The notes under the pieces are model-generated. The model saw only the letters and a program-made list of their open reading frames with translations, had not been told where the DNA came from and did not search any database. From positions 1-18,700 of the forward strand of contig NZ_ALEE01000262.1 in the NCBI RefSeq assembly GCF_000282995.1: DNA of 18,700 nucleotides, read 5' to 3'. This document shows, one piece after another, positions 1 through 8,690 of the stretch (within the stretch, counting starts at the first letter, position 1; each line of letters starts with the position of its first letter). Position numbers and translations under genes: made by a program. The DNA is from Melaminivora alkalimesophila (lineage in GTDB: Bacteria > Pseudomonadota > Gammaproteobacteria > Burkholderiales > Burkholderiaceae_C).

Positions 1-251
1 GCGGGCCGCCCCAGCACCGTGACGCTGCCGCGCGTGGGCACCGTCAGGCCCAGGATGTGGCGCAGCAGCACGGTCTTGCCCGTGCCCGAGCCGCCGACCA
101 GCGACAGGATCTCGCCGCGGCGCACCGTCAGCTGCAGCTGGTCGTGCACGGTGAAGGCGGCGTCGCCCCTGCCGAACACGGTTGCCAGGTCGCGCACCTC
201 GACCACCGGCTCGGCCCGGGCTTCGGAGGCGGGGGTTGGCGTGCGCTCCAT
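1..251 (-). CDS. MlaF-like lipid ABC transporter ATPase (3' end outside window)
   Basis: Only the N-terminal ~83 residues lie in the window; the reading frame is open to base 1. The fragment has a Walker A motif, GGSGTGKT, about 60 residues in, followed by LLRHILGL and PTRGSVTVLG, typical of MlaF/Ttg2A-type ATPases of the MCE lipid-transport systems. The ATG at 251 is only 4 bases after the stop of the permease gene, so the two are almost certainly co-transcribed and translationally coupled. The expected role is to energise movement of phospholipid or another hydrophobic substrate between inner membrane and periplasm through the adjoining permease. Walker B and the signature motif are not visible, so activity cannot be judged. 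The family assignment leans on the permease next door as much as on this fragment. Confidence 0.85.
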   Translation of the reverse strand, partial: MERTPTPASEARAEPVVEVRDLATVFGRGDAAFTVHDQLQLTVRRGEILSLVGGSGTGKTVLLRHILGLTVPTRGSVTVLGRP

Positions 252-255
252 GGCC

Positions 256-1383
256 TCAGAATCCCACGTCCTTGAAGGCCACCGCGAACAGCGCGTCCAC
301 GATGATCACCATGGTGATGGCGCTGACCACCGAGGCCGTCGTGCCCTGCCCCAGGCTCTGCGTGTTGGGCTCGACCCGCAGGCCCCAGTGGCAGCCGATC
401 AGGGCGATGAACACGCCGAAGACCACCGACTTGGCCATCGCCAGCCACAGGTTCGAGACCTCCACCGCCGGCGGCAGCGCCTGCGCAAAATAGGCCGGCG
501 AGATGCCCATCGCCAAGTCCGCCGCCAGCATCCCGCCGCCCAGCGCCGCCAGCGTGGTCCACAGCGCGACCAGCGGCATCGCCAGCCCCAGCGCCAGCGC
601 GCGCGGCATGACGAGGCGAAAGCCGTGCGGGATGCCCATCACGCGCATCGCATCGAGCTCCTCGGTCACGCGCATCACGCCGATCTGCGCCGTGATGGCC
701 GAGCCCGAGCGCCCGGCCACCAGGATGGCGCCCAGCATCGGCCCCAGTTCGCGGATCAGCGAGATGCCCAGGATGTTGACGATGAAGGTCTCGGCGCCGA
801 ACTGGCGCAGCTGCAGGCTCATCAGGTAGGCCAGCACCACGCCGATCAGGAAGCCCACCAGCGCCGTGATGGGCAGCGCCGTGGCGCCCATGCGGTACAG
901 GTGGCCGGAGATGTCGCGCCACGGCCCGCGCCGGGGCTGGCGCAGCAAGCGCAGCACATCCAGGTGCAGCTGGCCGATGAGCTGCACCAGGTGCTTGAAG
1001 TGGTCGAGCGCGTGCAGCACCTGCGCGCCCAGCCGGTCCACCGCATCGCCCAGCGAGCGGCGCGGGCGCGGCGGGCGCTCGGTCGTGAGCGCCGCCACGC
1101 GCTCGATCATGGCGCGCGGGCCCTCGGCGATCTGGATCTCGGCCGGCCAGCGCTGCCCCCAGTGGTCCCACAGGAGCTGCGCGCCCACGTGGTCCAGGCG
1201 CCGCAGGCCGCCCAGATCCCAGGCTGCCCCGGCGCCCCCCGCGCCGCCCAGCTCGCGCAACAGCCGCCGCGCGGCACGGCGATCGGCGAAGGCCGCCGCC
1301 ACCCAGTCGCCGGCCACCCGCACGCAGGGCGCCCCGGCGGCGCCCTGCTCCTGCACGACGGTGGGCGTGTTCAGGCCGGACAT
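256..1383 (-). CDS. STAS-MlaE fusion: lipid ABC transporter permease
   Basis: 375 aa from the ATG at 1383. Residues ~18-95 look like a STAS domain (an RVAGDW beta-strand start, then a WDLGGLRRLDHVGA segment). Residues ~155-375 form the MlaE/TGD1-type permease, with ELGPMLGAILVAGRSGSA (212-229) and EELDAMRVMGIP (241-252), the family's most conserved stretch. Several hydrophobic helices follow, ending in FKDVGF. In E. coli the STAS protein MlaB is separate; here the equivalent domain is fused to the permease, as in many proteobacterial LinK-like/MCE systems. The likely job is inner-membrane lipid transport with the ATPase that follows. An in-frame upstream start near 1500 would add 39 low-complexity residues unlike the family, so I reject it. 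No clear Shine-Dalgarno precedes the chosen ATG. Confidence 0.9.
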   Translation of the reverse strand: MSGLNTPTVVQEQGAAGAPCVRVAGDWVAAAFADRRAARRLLRELGGAGGAGAAWDLGGLRRLDHVGAQLLWDHWGQRWPAEIQIAEGPRAMIERVAALTTERPPRPRRSLGDAVDRLGAQVLHALDHFKHLVQLIGQLHLDVLRLLRQPRRGPWRDISGHLYRMGATALPITALVGFLIGVVLAYLMSLQLRQFGAETFIVNILGISLIRELGPMLGAILVAGRSGSAITAQIGVMRVTEELDAMRVMGIPHGFRLVMPRALALGLAMPLVALWTTLAALGGGMLAADLAMGISPAYFAQALPPAVEVSNLWLAMAKSVVFGVFIALIGCHWGLRVEPNTQSLGQGTTASVVSAITMVIIVDALFAVAFKDVGF

Positions 1384-1497
1384 GGGACGGCAGTTTTGCA
1401 CATTCTGTTGCCCGGCCCCGCGGCGCCGTTGGAAAAACGCCCCGGGCGCCCCGCCTGCCTCCCCGGGCAAGGCTGTACCCGAGCGCGCAAACCGCCG

Positions 1498-1503
1498 CAC
1501 AAT
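1498..1503 (+). promoter_or_regulatory. Possible -10 element for the GMC oxidoreductase
   Basis: CACAAT followed by GGCG, 48 bases before the ATG at 1551, resembles -10 boxes seen in GC-rich betaproteobacteria. No good -35 sits 16-18 bases upstream; the best nearby hexamer, CTGTAC, is weak and spaced at 19. The 167-base gap 1384-1550 separates divergent genes, so promoters in both directions are expected. I see no stronger candidate on either strand. Confidence 0.25.
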
Positions 1504-1550
1504 GGCGAGGGCGCCTGCCTCCCGGGCGACCGCGCACCGCCCCTGCCCCC

Positions 1551-3239
1551 ATGAGCGACACCACCTTCGACACCATCATCGTCGGCGCCGGCACCGCCGG
1601 CTCCCTGCTTGCCAACCGGCTGAGCGCCGAGCGCAGCCAGCGCGTGCTGCTGCTGGAGGCCGGCCGCAAGGACGACTACCACTGGATCCACGTGCCGGTG
1701 GGCTACCTGTACTGCATCGGCAACCCGCGCACCGACTGGCTCTACCAGACCGAGCCCGACGCCGGCCTGAACGGGCGCCGCCTGCGCTACCCGCGCGGCA
1801 AGACGCTGGGCGGCTGCAGCAGCATCAACGGCATGATCTACATGCGCGGCCAGGCGCGCGACTACGACGGCTGGGCCGAGCAGGTGGGTGACGAGGCCTG
1901 GCGCTGGGAGAACGTGCTGCAGGCCTTCCGGCGCCACGAGGACCATTGGCGGCTGGACCAGCCCGGCCAGGCCGACGAGGCGTTTGCGCGCCTGCACGGC
2001 AACCGGCGCACCGGCAGCAGCGGTGAGTGGCGCGTGGAACGCCAGCGCCTGCGCTGGGACATCCTGGACGCCTTCGCCCAGGCGGCGCAACAGGCGGGCA
2101 TCCCCGCGACCGACGATTTCAACGGCGGCGACAACGAGGGTGTGGGCTACTTCGAGGTCAACCAGAAGAACGGCTGGCGCTGGAACACCGCCAAGGCCTT
2201 CCTGCGCCCGACCTGCTACGGCCGACCGAATTTCGAGCTGTGGACCCACGCCCAGGCCACGCGGCTGCTGCTCGCGCGCCAGGAAGACGGCAGCCTGCGC
2301 TGCACCGGCGTGCAGGTCTGGACCGGCAGCGAGATGGTCACGGCGCACGCCACGCGCGAAGTCATCCTGAGCGCCGGCGCCATCAACTCGCCGCAGCTGC
2401 TGCAGCTGTCGGGCATCGGCCCGGGCGCGCTGCTCAAGCGCCACGGCATCGAGGTGCTGCACGAGCTGCGCGGCGTGGGGGCGAACCTGCAGGACCACCT
2501 GCAGATCCGCGCGGTGTACAAGGTGCAGGGCGCGCCAACCCTCAACCAGCTCGCCAGCACGCTCTACGGCAAGGCGCGCATCGGCCTGGAATACGCCCTG
2601 CGCCGCACCGGGCCGATGAGCATGGCGCCCTCGCAGCTCGGCGCCTTCACGCGCAGCAGCGCCGACCGGCCGCACCCCAACATCCAGTTCCACGTCCAGC
2701 CCCTGTCGCTGGACGCCTTTGGCGAGCCGCTGCACCGCTTCCCGGCCTTCACCGCGAGCGTGTGCAACCTGAACCCCAGCAGCCGCGGCAGCGTCACCAT
2801 CCGGAGCCCGCGCTTCGAGGACGCGCCGGCCATCGCGCCCAACTACCTCTCCACCGACGAAGACCGCCAGGTGGCGGCCGACAGCCTGCGCGTGGTGCGC
2901 CGCATCGCCGCCCAGCCGGCGCTGGCGCGCTACCAGCCCGAGGAATACAAGCCCGGCCCGCAGTACCAGAGCGACGAGGAACTCGCGCGCCTGGCGGGCG
3001 ACATCGCCACCACCATCTTCCACCCCGTCGGCACCGCCCGCATGGGCCGGGATGGCGACCCCATGGCGGTGCTCGACGCGCAGATGCGGGTGCGCGGCGT
3101 GGCGGGCCTGCGCGTGGTCGACGCCAGCGCCATGCCCACCATCACCAGCGGCAACACCAACAGCCCCACCCTGATGATGGCGGAGATGGCGGCGCAGTGG
3201 ATCCGCCAGGGCGCCAAGGCGGCAGCGCCCGCCGCTTGA
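1551..3239 (+). CDS. GMC-family FAD-dependent alcohol/choline dehydrogenase-like oxidoreductase
   Basis: 562 aa, normal for GMC oxidoreductases. The N-terminal Rossmann motif VGAGTAGS (11-18) and the acidic residue in LLLEAG (E36) bind the FAD ADP moiety. GMC signature 1 is at GGCSSINGMIYMRG (87-100) and signature 2 at AGAINSPQLLQLSGIG (275-290). The C-terminal HPVGTARMG gives the catalytic base His491, and SGNTNSPT gives the partner Asn537. The family oxidises primary alcohols, choline or related polyols to aldehydes, passing electrons to a quinone or to oxygen. The sequence resembles bacterial choline-dehydrogenase/AlkJ-like enzymes, but no betaine aldehyde dehydrogenase or choline transporter is adjacent, so the substrate is unassigned. 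No signal peptide is evident. It is divergent from the lipid-transport operon and is followed by a strong terminator. Confidence 0.93.
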   Translation: MSDTTFDTIIVGAGTAGSLLANRLSAERSQRVLLLEAGRKDDYHWIHVPVGYLYCIGNPRTDWLYQTEPDAGLNGRRLRYPRGKTLGGCSSINGMIYMRGQARDYDGWAEQVGDEAWRWENVLQAFRRHEDHWRLDQPGQADEAFARLHGNRRTGSSGEWRVERQRLRWDILDAFAQAAQQAGIPATDDFNGGDNEGVGYFEVNQKNGWRWNTAKAFLRPTCYGRPNFELWTHAQATRLLLARQEDGSLRCTGVQVWTGSEMVTAHATREVILSAGAINSPQLLQLSGIGPGALLKRHGIEVLHELRGVGANLQDHLQIRAVYKVQGAPTLNQLASTLYGKARIGLEYALRRTGPMSMAPSQLGAFTRSSADRPHPNIQFHVQPLSLDAFGEPLHRFPAFTASVCNLNPSSRGSVTIRSPRFEDAPAIAPNYLSTDEDRQVAADSLRVVRRIAAQPALARYQPEEYKPGPQYQSDEELARLAGDIATTIFHPVGTARMGRDGDPMAVLDAQMRVRGVAGLRVVDASAMPTITSGNTNSPTLMMAEMAAQWIRQGAKAAAPAA

Positions 3240-3274
3240 GGGAAAACCCCGCTGCGGGCCGCGCCCGTGCTGGT

Positions 3275-3424
3275 TACAGTCGCTTCACTCGACGCGCGCC
3301 TCGGCACGCCAAGCGAGGGGACCGAGGAGACGACAACACCACGCACAACAACACCAAGATTCAACGGCGCCCGCCACGAGGCGCCCCTCCCCCAAGGCAC
3401 CTGCCCACCCAGGTGCCTTTTTTA
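3275..3424 (+). ncRNA. Candidate small RNA or orphan leader with anti-SD-like C/U tract
   Basis: The gap between the GMC gene and the exporter contains a run of RNA-like structure with no ORF. A weak -10-like TACAGT is at 3275-3280. CCTCGG (3299-3304) can pair with either CGAGG (3314-3318) or CCGAGG (3322-3327). A stretch free of strong structure, rich in CAACAAC and CAACACC, follows, then a GGCGCC/GGCGCC stem (3366-3371 with 3380-3385) and an unpaired CCCCTCCCCC tract (3384-3393). An intrinsic terminator closes it. Unpaired CCUCC tracts between hairpins are typical of trans-acting sRNAs that bind Shine-Dalgarno sequences. It could equally be the 3' UTR of the GMC mRNA or the leader of a gene since lost, given the SD-like GAGGAG at 3324-3329 with no start codon after it. 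The 5' end is a guess. Confidence 0.25.
3394..3423 (+). terminator. Rho-independent terminator
   Basis: A perfect 10-bp stem, AAGGCACCTG (3394-3403) with CAGGTGCCTT (3410-3419), encloses a 6-base loop CCCACC and runs into six consecutive T residues (3418-3423). It would terminate the GMC transcript, or a small RNA ending here, about 50 bases before the exporter start. The opposite strand lacks a comparable T run, so it is directional. Confidence 0.85.
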
Positions 3425-3475
3425 TTGCCGCCACGCACGGCAGCCCCCGCCCGCCCCGGTGCGACAATTCCGCCC

Positions 3476-4234
3476 ATGGAATGGCTCATCGTCACGCTGG
3501 CCTCGCTGCTGGCCGGTTTCGTGGACGCGATCGTCGGGGGCGGTGGGCTGATCCTGCTGCCGGCGCTGTTTGCCACCTTTCCGGCCGCCGCGCCCGCCAC
3601 CCTCATGGGCACCAACAAGAGCGCCGCCATCTGGGGCACGGGCATCGCCACCGTGCAGTACAGCCGGCGCGTGACGATGCGCTGGCGCGCCATGCTGCCG
3701 GCGACCGCGGCAGGCTTTGCCGGCGCGCTGGCCGGGGCCTGGGTGGTGACGCTGATCTCGGCGGATTTCCTCAGGAAACTCCTGCCGCTGGTGCTGGTCG
3801 CCCTCTTGGCCTACACCCTGGCCCGCAAGGACCTCGGGCGCACCCACGCGCCGCGCCTGGGCGGGCGCGCCGAGACGCTCGCCGCCTGCGCCATCGGCCT
3901 GGGGATCGGCTTCTACGACGGCTTCTTCGGGCCGGGCACGGGCAGCTTCTTCGTCTTCCTGTTCGTGCGCGTGCTGGGCTACGATTTCCTGCACGCCTCC
4001 GCCTCGGCCAAGCTGCTGAACCTGGCGACCAACGTGTCGGCGCTGCTCCTGTTCACCGCCAAGGGCCATGTATGGTGGCACTTCGCGCTGCCACTGGCCG
4101 TGGCCAACGTGGTCGGCAGCGTGCTGGGGGCCCACCTGGCGCTCAAGCACGGCGCCGGCTTCGTGCGCGGCATCTTCATCGCCGTGGTGGGCGCGCTGAT
4201 CCTCAAGACCGGCTACGACGCCTTCCTGCGCTGA
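3476..4234 (+). CDS. TauE/SafE-family sulfite/organic anion exporter-like membrane protein
   Basis: 252 aa, the usual length for the TauE/SafE (DUF81) family. The protein is almost entirely hydrophobic, with roughly seven to eight membrane helices in two homologous halves. The family repeat signatures are visible: GFVDAIVGGGGLILLPAL near residues 14-31 and GFYDGFFGPGTGSF in the second half, along with GTNKSAAIWGTG (43-54) and SAKLLNLATNVSAL. Members export sulfite, sulfoacetate or other anions formed in sulfur metabolism; the real substrate is usually unknown. The ATG at 3476 follows a terminator closely, so the gene should have its own promoter, but I could not point to one. The arginase gene begins 39 bases later on the same strand and may be co-transcribed. 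Confidence 0.9.
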   Translation: MEWLIVTLASLLAGFVDAIVGGGGLILLPALFATFPAAAPATLMGTNKSAAIWGTGIATVQYSRRVTMRWRAMLPATAAGFAGALAGAWVVTLISADFLRKLLPLVLVALLAYTLARKDLGRTHAPRLGGRAETLAACAIGLGIGFYDGFFGPGTGSFFVFLFVRVLGYDFLHASASAKLLNLATNVSALLLFTAKGHVWWHFALPLAVANVVGSVLGAHLALKHGAGFVRGIFIAVVGALILKTGYDAFLR

Positions 4235-4273
4235 GCCGCCCCTTCGTCCCGAACCCAACCCGAGGAGGACCCG

Positions 4274-5185
4274 ATGACGACCGTGACCCTGATCGGCGCG
4301 CCCACCGACGTGGGCGCCAGCGTGCTGGGCGCCAGCATGGGCCCGGACGCGCTGCGCATCGCCGGCATCGCACGCGCCCTGCGCGGCCTGGGCCTGCAGG
4401 TGCAGGACGCGGGCAACCTGCACGGCCCCGGCAACCCGCAGGCGCTGCCCCAGGACGGCTTTCGCCACCTGGACGAGGTGGTGCACTGGAACCGGGCGGT
4501 GTTCGATGCCGGCGCCGCGGCACTGGCGCGGGGCGAGCTGCCGCTGCTCATGGGCGGCGACCACTGCCTGGCGATCGGCTCCATCAGCGCCGTGGCCGCG
4601 CACTGCCGTGCCCGGGGCAAGCGCCTGAAGGTATTGTGGTTCGATGCCCACGCCGACGCCAACACGCCCGAGACCTCGCCCAGCGGCAACATCCATGGCA
4701 TGCCCGTCGCGTGCCTGCTCGGACACGGCCCGCATGCGCTGTCACAGCTGACCGGAGGCACGGCGCTGGCTGCCGGGGAGATCGCGCTGATCGGGGTGCG
4801 CAGCGTGGACCCGGTGGAGAAACGCTTCGTCGCCGAGCATGGCATCGAGGTCTACGACATGCGCACCATCGACGAGCTGGGGATGCGCGCGGTGATGCAG
4901 GCGGCGCTGGAAGGCGTCGATGGCGACACCCACCTGCACGTGAGCTTCGACATGGACGCCATGGACCCTTCGGTCGCGCCCGGCGTGGGCACCGACGTGC
5001 GCGGCGGCCTGACCTACCGCGAGACGCAGCTGTGCATGGAGATGCTGGCCGACTGCGGCTGCCTGGCCTCGGCCGACCTGGTCGAGCTGAACCCGGCCCT
5101 GGACGTGCGCAACCAGACCGCCGAGCTGGCCGTGGACCTGCTGGAGAGCCTGTTCGGCAAGTCCACGCTGATGCGCCCGCGCTGA
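4274..5185 (+). CDS. rocF: Arginase (L-arginine to L-ornithine plus urea)
   Basis: 303 aa with all ureohydrolase metal motifs. GGDHCLAIGS gives H97. WFDAHADANTPET gives D124, H126 and D128. SFDMDAMDPS gives D226 and D228. These are the six ligands of the binuclear Mn centre. SGNIHGMP (137-144, with H141) and VELNPALD (E271) match arginases rather than agmatinases, supporting hydrolysis of L-arginine in the cytoplasm. A strong Shine-Dalgarno (GAGGAGGAC) lies just upstream of the ATG at 4274. The downstream neighbour is a polar amino-acid importer with its own promoter, so an arginine-catabolism grouping is plausible but not proven. No arginine regulator, ornithine transaminase or urease gene is in view. 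Confidence 0.93.
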   Translation: MTTVTLIGAPTDVGASVLGASMGPDALRIAGIARALRGLGLQVQDAGNLHGPGNPQALPQDGFRHLDEVVHWNRAVFDAGAAALARGELPLLMGGDHCLAIGSISAVAAHCRARGKRLKVLWFDAHADANTPETSPSGNIHGMPVACLLGHGPHALSQLTGGTALAAGEIALIGVRSVDPVEKRFVAEHGIEVYDMRTIDELGMRAVMQAALEGVDGDTHLHVSFDMDAMDPSVAPGVGTDVRGGLTYRETQLCMEMLADCGCLASADLVELNPALDVRNQTAELAVDLLESLFGKSTLMRPR

Positions 5186-5245
5186 GGCCGGGGAAGTTCT
5201 TGCGACCCGGGTTTGCCTCAATGCAAGCGGACCAGGGCCGGTCCC

Positions 5246-5251
5246 TATAAT
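5246..5251 (+). promoter_or_regulatory. Consensus -10 box (TATAAT) ahead of the amino-acid ABC operon
   Basis: A perfect TATAAT in the context CCC-TATAAT-GCG, which is common in this lineage, lies 61 bases after the arginase stop and 124 bases before the binding-protein ATG. The -35 is poor: GCAAGC at 17-base spacing or TGCAAG at 18. The promoter may therefore need an activator or a non-consensus -35. The rest of the 189-base gap (5186-5374) holds no ORF or terminator that I can support. Confidence 0.6.
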
Positions 5252-5374
5252 GCGCCACCCTCTCGCAGAGCCCTCTCCCGGCCGCCGGCCCGGCCCGGGC
5301 GCGCGATCCTTGCGGCAGACAAGCCGCCGCGCCGGGCTTGCCCGCACCTGACACAACCCGCAGGACCACCACAC

Positions 5375-6139
5375 ATGAAGATGCTCAAGACCCTGGCCGC
5401 CGCCGCCCTGGCGCTGTGCGCCGCAGCCGCCGTACAGGCCCGCCCGCTGGCCGAGATCGAAAAGAGCGGCACCATCGTCCTCGGCTCCGAGGGCCAGTAC
5501 GCGCCCTTCAACTTCTTCAAGGGCAAGGAGCTCACCGGCTACGAGATCGAGGTGGCCGAGGCCGTGGTCAAGAAGATGGGCCTCAAGCACGAGTGGAAGA
5601 CCGTCGGCTTCGACGCCCTGCTCACCGGCCTGGCCCAGGACCGCTGGGACCTGGTGATCGCCTCGCACGGCATCACCGAGGAGCGCGCCAAGGCCGCGAC
5701 CTTCACCGACCCGCACTACTGCTCGGGCGGCATCATCGTCTCGCTGAAGCCCGAGATCCGCACCGCCGCCGACCTGGCGGGCAAGACCGTCGCCGTGCAG
5801 ACCGGCACCTCCTACCTGGAGCACGTCAAGGAAGTGCCGGGCGTCAAGGACGTGAAGAACTTCCCCACCGACGAGGCCGCGCGCAGCGCGCTGGGCTCCA
5901 AGCGCGTGGACGCCTGGGTGACGGACCGCTTCGTCGCCAAGGAAATGCTGCAAAAAGCCCCCAAGGCCGGCTTCAAGACCGGCGAGCTGCTGTTCGTCGA
6001 GAAGATCGCCGCCGCGGTCAAGAAGGACAACCAGTCGCTCGCCGACGCCTGGAACAAGGCCTTCCAGGCGCTGGTCGCCGACGGCACCATCGGCAAGATC
6101 TCGCAGAAGTACTTCCAGGAAGACGTGACCTGCAAGTAA
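5375..6139 (+). CDS. Periplasmic amino-acid-binding protein of an ABC importer (SBP_bac_3)
   Basis: 254 aa from the ATG at 5375. Residues 1-22 form a Sec signal peptide (MKMLK, a run of Ala/Leu, cleavage after VQA). The mature protein begins RPLAEIEKSGTIVLGSEGQYAPFN, then GYEIEVAEAVVKKMGL and ASHGITEERAKAATFT. This is the family-3 solute-binding fold for polar, basic or acidic amino acids. VAVQTGTSYLEHV starts the second lobe, and WVTDRF and IGKISQKYF complete it. An in-frame start at 5213 would add 54 Arg/Pro-rich residues and hide the signal peptide, so it is rejected. Ligand specificity cannot be read from the sequence; the adjacent arginase hints at a basic amino acid, which is inference. 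It is the first gene of a three-gene importer. Confidence 0.92.
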   Translation: MKMLKTLAAAALALCAAAAVQARPLAEIEKSGTIVLGSEGQYAPFNFFKGKELTGYEIEVAEAVVKKMGLKHEWKTVGFDALLTGLAQDRWDLVIASHGITEERAKAATFTDPHYCSGGIIVSLKPEIRTAADLAGKTVAVQTGTSYLEHVKEVPGVKDVKNFPTDEAARSALGSKRVDAWVTDRFVAKEMLQKAPKAGFKTGELLFVEKIAAAVKKDNQSLADAWNKAFQALVADGTIGKISQKYFQEDVTCK

Positions 6140-6168
6140 GCCCTTCCTGACATCGGCCATGTGCGCCG

Positions 6169-6183
6169 GGCCTGAACCAGGCC
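6169..6183 (+). other. Intercistronic stem-loop between binding protein and permease
   Basis: GGCCTG (6169-6174) and CAGGCC (6178-6183) form a perfect 6-bp stem with a 3-base loop in the 69-base gap between the binding-protein and permease genes. There is no T run, so it is probably not a full terminator. Stem-loops at this position commonly stabilise the upstream mRNA or reduce read-through, giving more binding protein than membrane components. Its function here is inferred. Confidence 0.4.
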
Positions 6184-6208
6184 GGGTGCATGCGCTACGC
6201 TCCATTTC

Positions 6209-6987
6209 ATGCTTGTCGCTCTCTGGCCCGCGCGCTGGAGCCGCCCCCAGCGCAGCAATGCAACGCTGGTGGCGGCCCTGGTGCTGATGGCCCTCGTGCT
6301 GTCCCTGCTCGGGCGGCTGCTCTCGCTCTTTCCCGAACCCATCGGCTCCAACGCGGCGCTGTTCGCCGAGGGCGCGCTGACCACGCTGGAGCTGACCGTG
6401 GTCGCCGGCCTGGCCGGGCTGGTGCTGGGCACTGCGGCGGCGCTGGCGCGCACCTCGCGCCTGGCGTGGCTGCGCGGGGTCGCCAGCTTCTACATCTGGG
6501 CGATCCGCGGCACGCCGCTGCTGGTCCAGATCCTGTTCGTCTATTTCGCGCTGCCGGTGCTGGTGCCGGGGCTGAACCTGCCGGACTTCGCTGCCGCCGC
6601 GGTCGCGCTCGGGCTGAACGTCGGCGCCTACAACGCCGAGGCCATCCGCGCCGGCCTGCTGGCCGTGCCACGCGGCCAGACCGAGGCCGCGCGCGCACTC
6701 GGGCTGCCGCGTGCGCGCGTGTTCCTGGACGTGGTCTTTCCGCAGGCCTTCAAGATCGCGCTGCCTCCGCTGGTCAGCAACTTCGTCGCCCTCCTGAAGG
6801 ATTCCTCGCTCGCCTACGTGATCGGCGTGGTCGAGCTGACCAACGTCGGCAACCGGGTGCAATCCGCCACCTTCCAGCCGGTGGCGACCCTGACCACGGT
6901 GGCCATCACCTACCTGATCCTGACCACCCTGGTGACGCAGGTGACGCACGCCATCGAGCACCGCTTCGACGTGGAGGGCCAGGTCAA

Positions 6988-6991
<4 letters not shown>
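6209..6991 (+). CDS. Polar amino-acid ABC transporter permease (HisM/GlnP family)
   Basis: 260 aa. Several hydrophobic helices are present, and the family signature covers [19 protein letters not shown] and [19 protein letters not shown]. The cytoplasmic coupling (EAA) loop is [25 protein letters not shown], around residues 156-176, followed by [15 protein letters not shown]. This is the inner-membrane channel of the importer. Only one permease gene is present, so a homodimer is expected. The stop codon overlaps the GTG start of the ATPase gene, which implies coupled translation. The ATG at 6209 lacks a strong Shine-Dalgarno. Confidence 0.92.
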
Positions 6992-7731
<740 letters not shown>

Positions 7732-7793
7732 GTTGCAGCCAGCGCGGCCGGCCTCCGGCGCCGCCCTGCCCGGCCCTTTCTTCGTTTCCCACC

Positions 7794-8690
7794 ATGCGCT
7801 CCGAACGCCAGGGCCTGCTCGCCCTCCTTGTCGTGGTCGCCGTCTGGGGCACCACCTTCCCGGCCATGAAGCTGCTGTCGGCGCAGCTCGACGCGCTGCA
7901 GATCATCTGGGCGCGCTTTGCCATCGCCCTCGTGGTGCTGGCGCCGATGTGGCGCGGCCTGCGCGCCGCCGAGCGCCGCTGGGGGTTGCTGCTCGGCGCG
8001 CTGCTGTTCCTCGCCTTCTGGCTGCAGATCGAGGGGCTGGCACGCACCAGCAGCAACCGCAATGCCTTCGTCACGGGGCTGAACGTGCTGGTGGTGCCGC
8101 TCTTGGCCATGGTGGTGCTCGGGCGGCGCTATGGGATGGCGCTGTGGGGCGCGTGCGCGATGGCGCTGGCCGGCATGATGCTGATGTTCCACGAGGACGA
8201 GCCATGGAACTTCGGCGATACGCTGACGCTCGCCAGCACGCTGTTCTACGCCGTCTACATCCTGGTGCTGGAGGAGTGCGCGCGCCGCACGGCCGCGCAG
8301 CCCCTGCGCGCCACCCGCCTGGCGGCCATGCAGGCGCTGGTGATGTGCATCGCCGCGGCCGCGTTGGTGCTGGTGCGCCACGGCGGCGCTGCCACCACCT
8401 TGCACTCCCTCGGCACGCTGCCGGGCCCGGCGCTGGCGGCGCTCATCTACCTGGGCGTGGTCGCCAGCGTGGTGGTGGTGACGCTGCAGGCCTGGGGCCA
8501 GCAGCGCGTGGACGCCATGCGCAGCGCCATCGTCTTCGGGCTGGAGCCGGTGTTCGCGGCCGCCACCGCCTGGGTGCTGATCAAGGAGACGCTGGGGCTG
8601 AGCGGCTTGGCGGGCGCGGCGCTGATCGTGGGGGCGCTGATCGTGAGCCAGCTGCAGCCGGCGCGCAACGCGCCGGCGCCCGTCGCTTGA
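7794..8690 (+). CDS. EamA/DMT-superfamily transporter
   Basis: 298 aa with ten predicted membrane segments arranged as two EamA repeats (about 6-135 and 150-285). Diagnostic features are VWGTTFPAMK near residue 17, ARFAIAL and the GLAR segment of repeat one, and GLEPVFAAATAW in repeat two. Family members are mostly exporters of amino acids, other metabolites or drugs; no substrate can be assigned. The gene starts 62 bases after the amino-acid importer ATPase on the same strand and could be read through from it. It ends 22 bases from the stop of the convergent helicase gene, with a hairpin filling the gap. Confidence 0.9.
   Translation: MRSERQGLLALLVVVAVWGTTFPAMKLLSAQLDALQIIWARFAIALVVLAPMWRGLRAAERRWGLLLGALLFLAFWLQIEGLARTSSNRNAFVTGLNVLVVPLLAMVVLGRRYGMALWGACAMALAGMMLMFHEDEPWNFGDTLTLASTLFYAVYILVLEECARRTAAQPLRATRLAAMQALVMCIAAAALVLVRHGGAATTLHSLGTLPGPALAALIYLGVVASVVVVTLQAWGQQRVDAMRSAIVFGLEPVFAAATAWVLIKETLGLSGLAGAALIVGALIVSQLQPARNAPAPVA

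Noticed and set aside
19..1554. A 511-codon plus-strand open frame and a 513-codon minus-strand frame (128-1669) over the lipid-transport genes
   Set aside because: Both are out of frame with the recognisable MlaE and MlaF proteins and have biased, domain-free translations.
2027..3475. In-frame extension upstream of the TauE/SafE protein, giving a 735-aa product
   Set aside because: The extra ~480 residues are a shifted reading of the GMC gene and cross a strong terminator. The family-length protein starts at the ATG at 3476.
4742..6961. A 739-codon open frame on the minus strand opposite arginase and the amino-acid importer
   Set aside because: It is antisense to four genes with intact catalytic or signature motifs, and its composition (Gly/Ala/Arg/His/Gln repeats) is that of a mirror frame.
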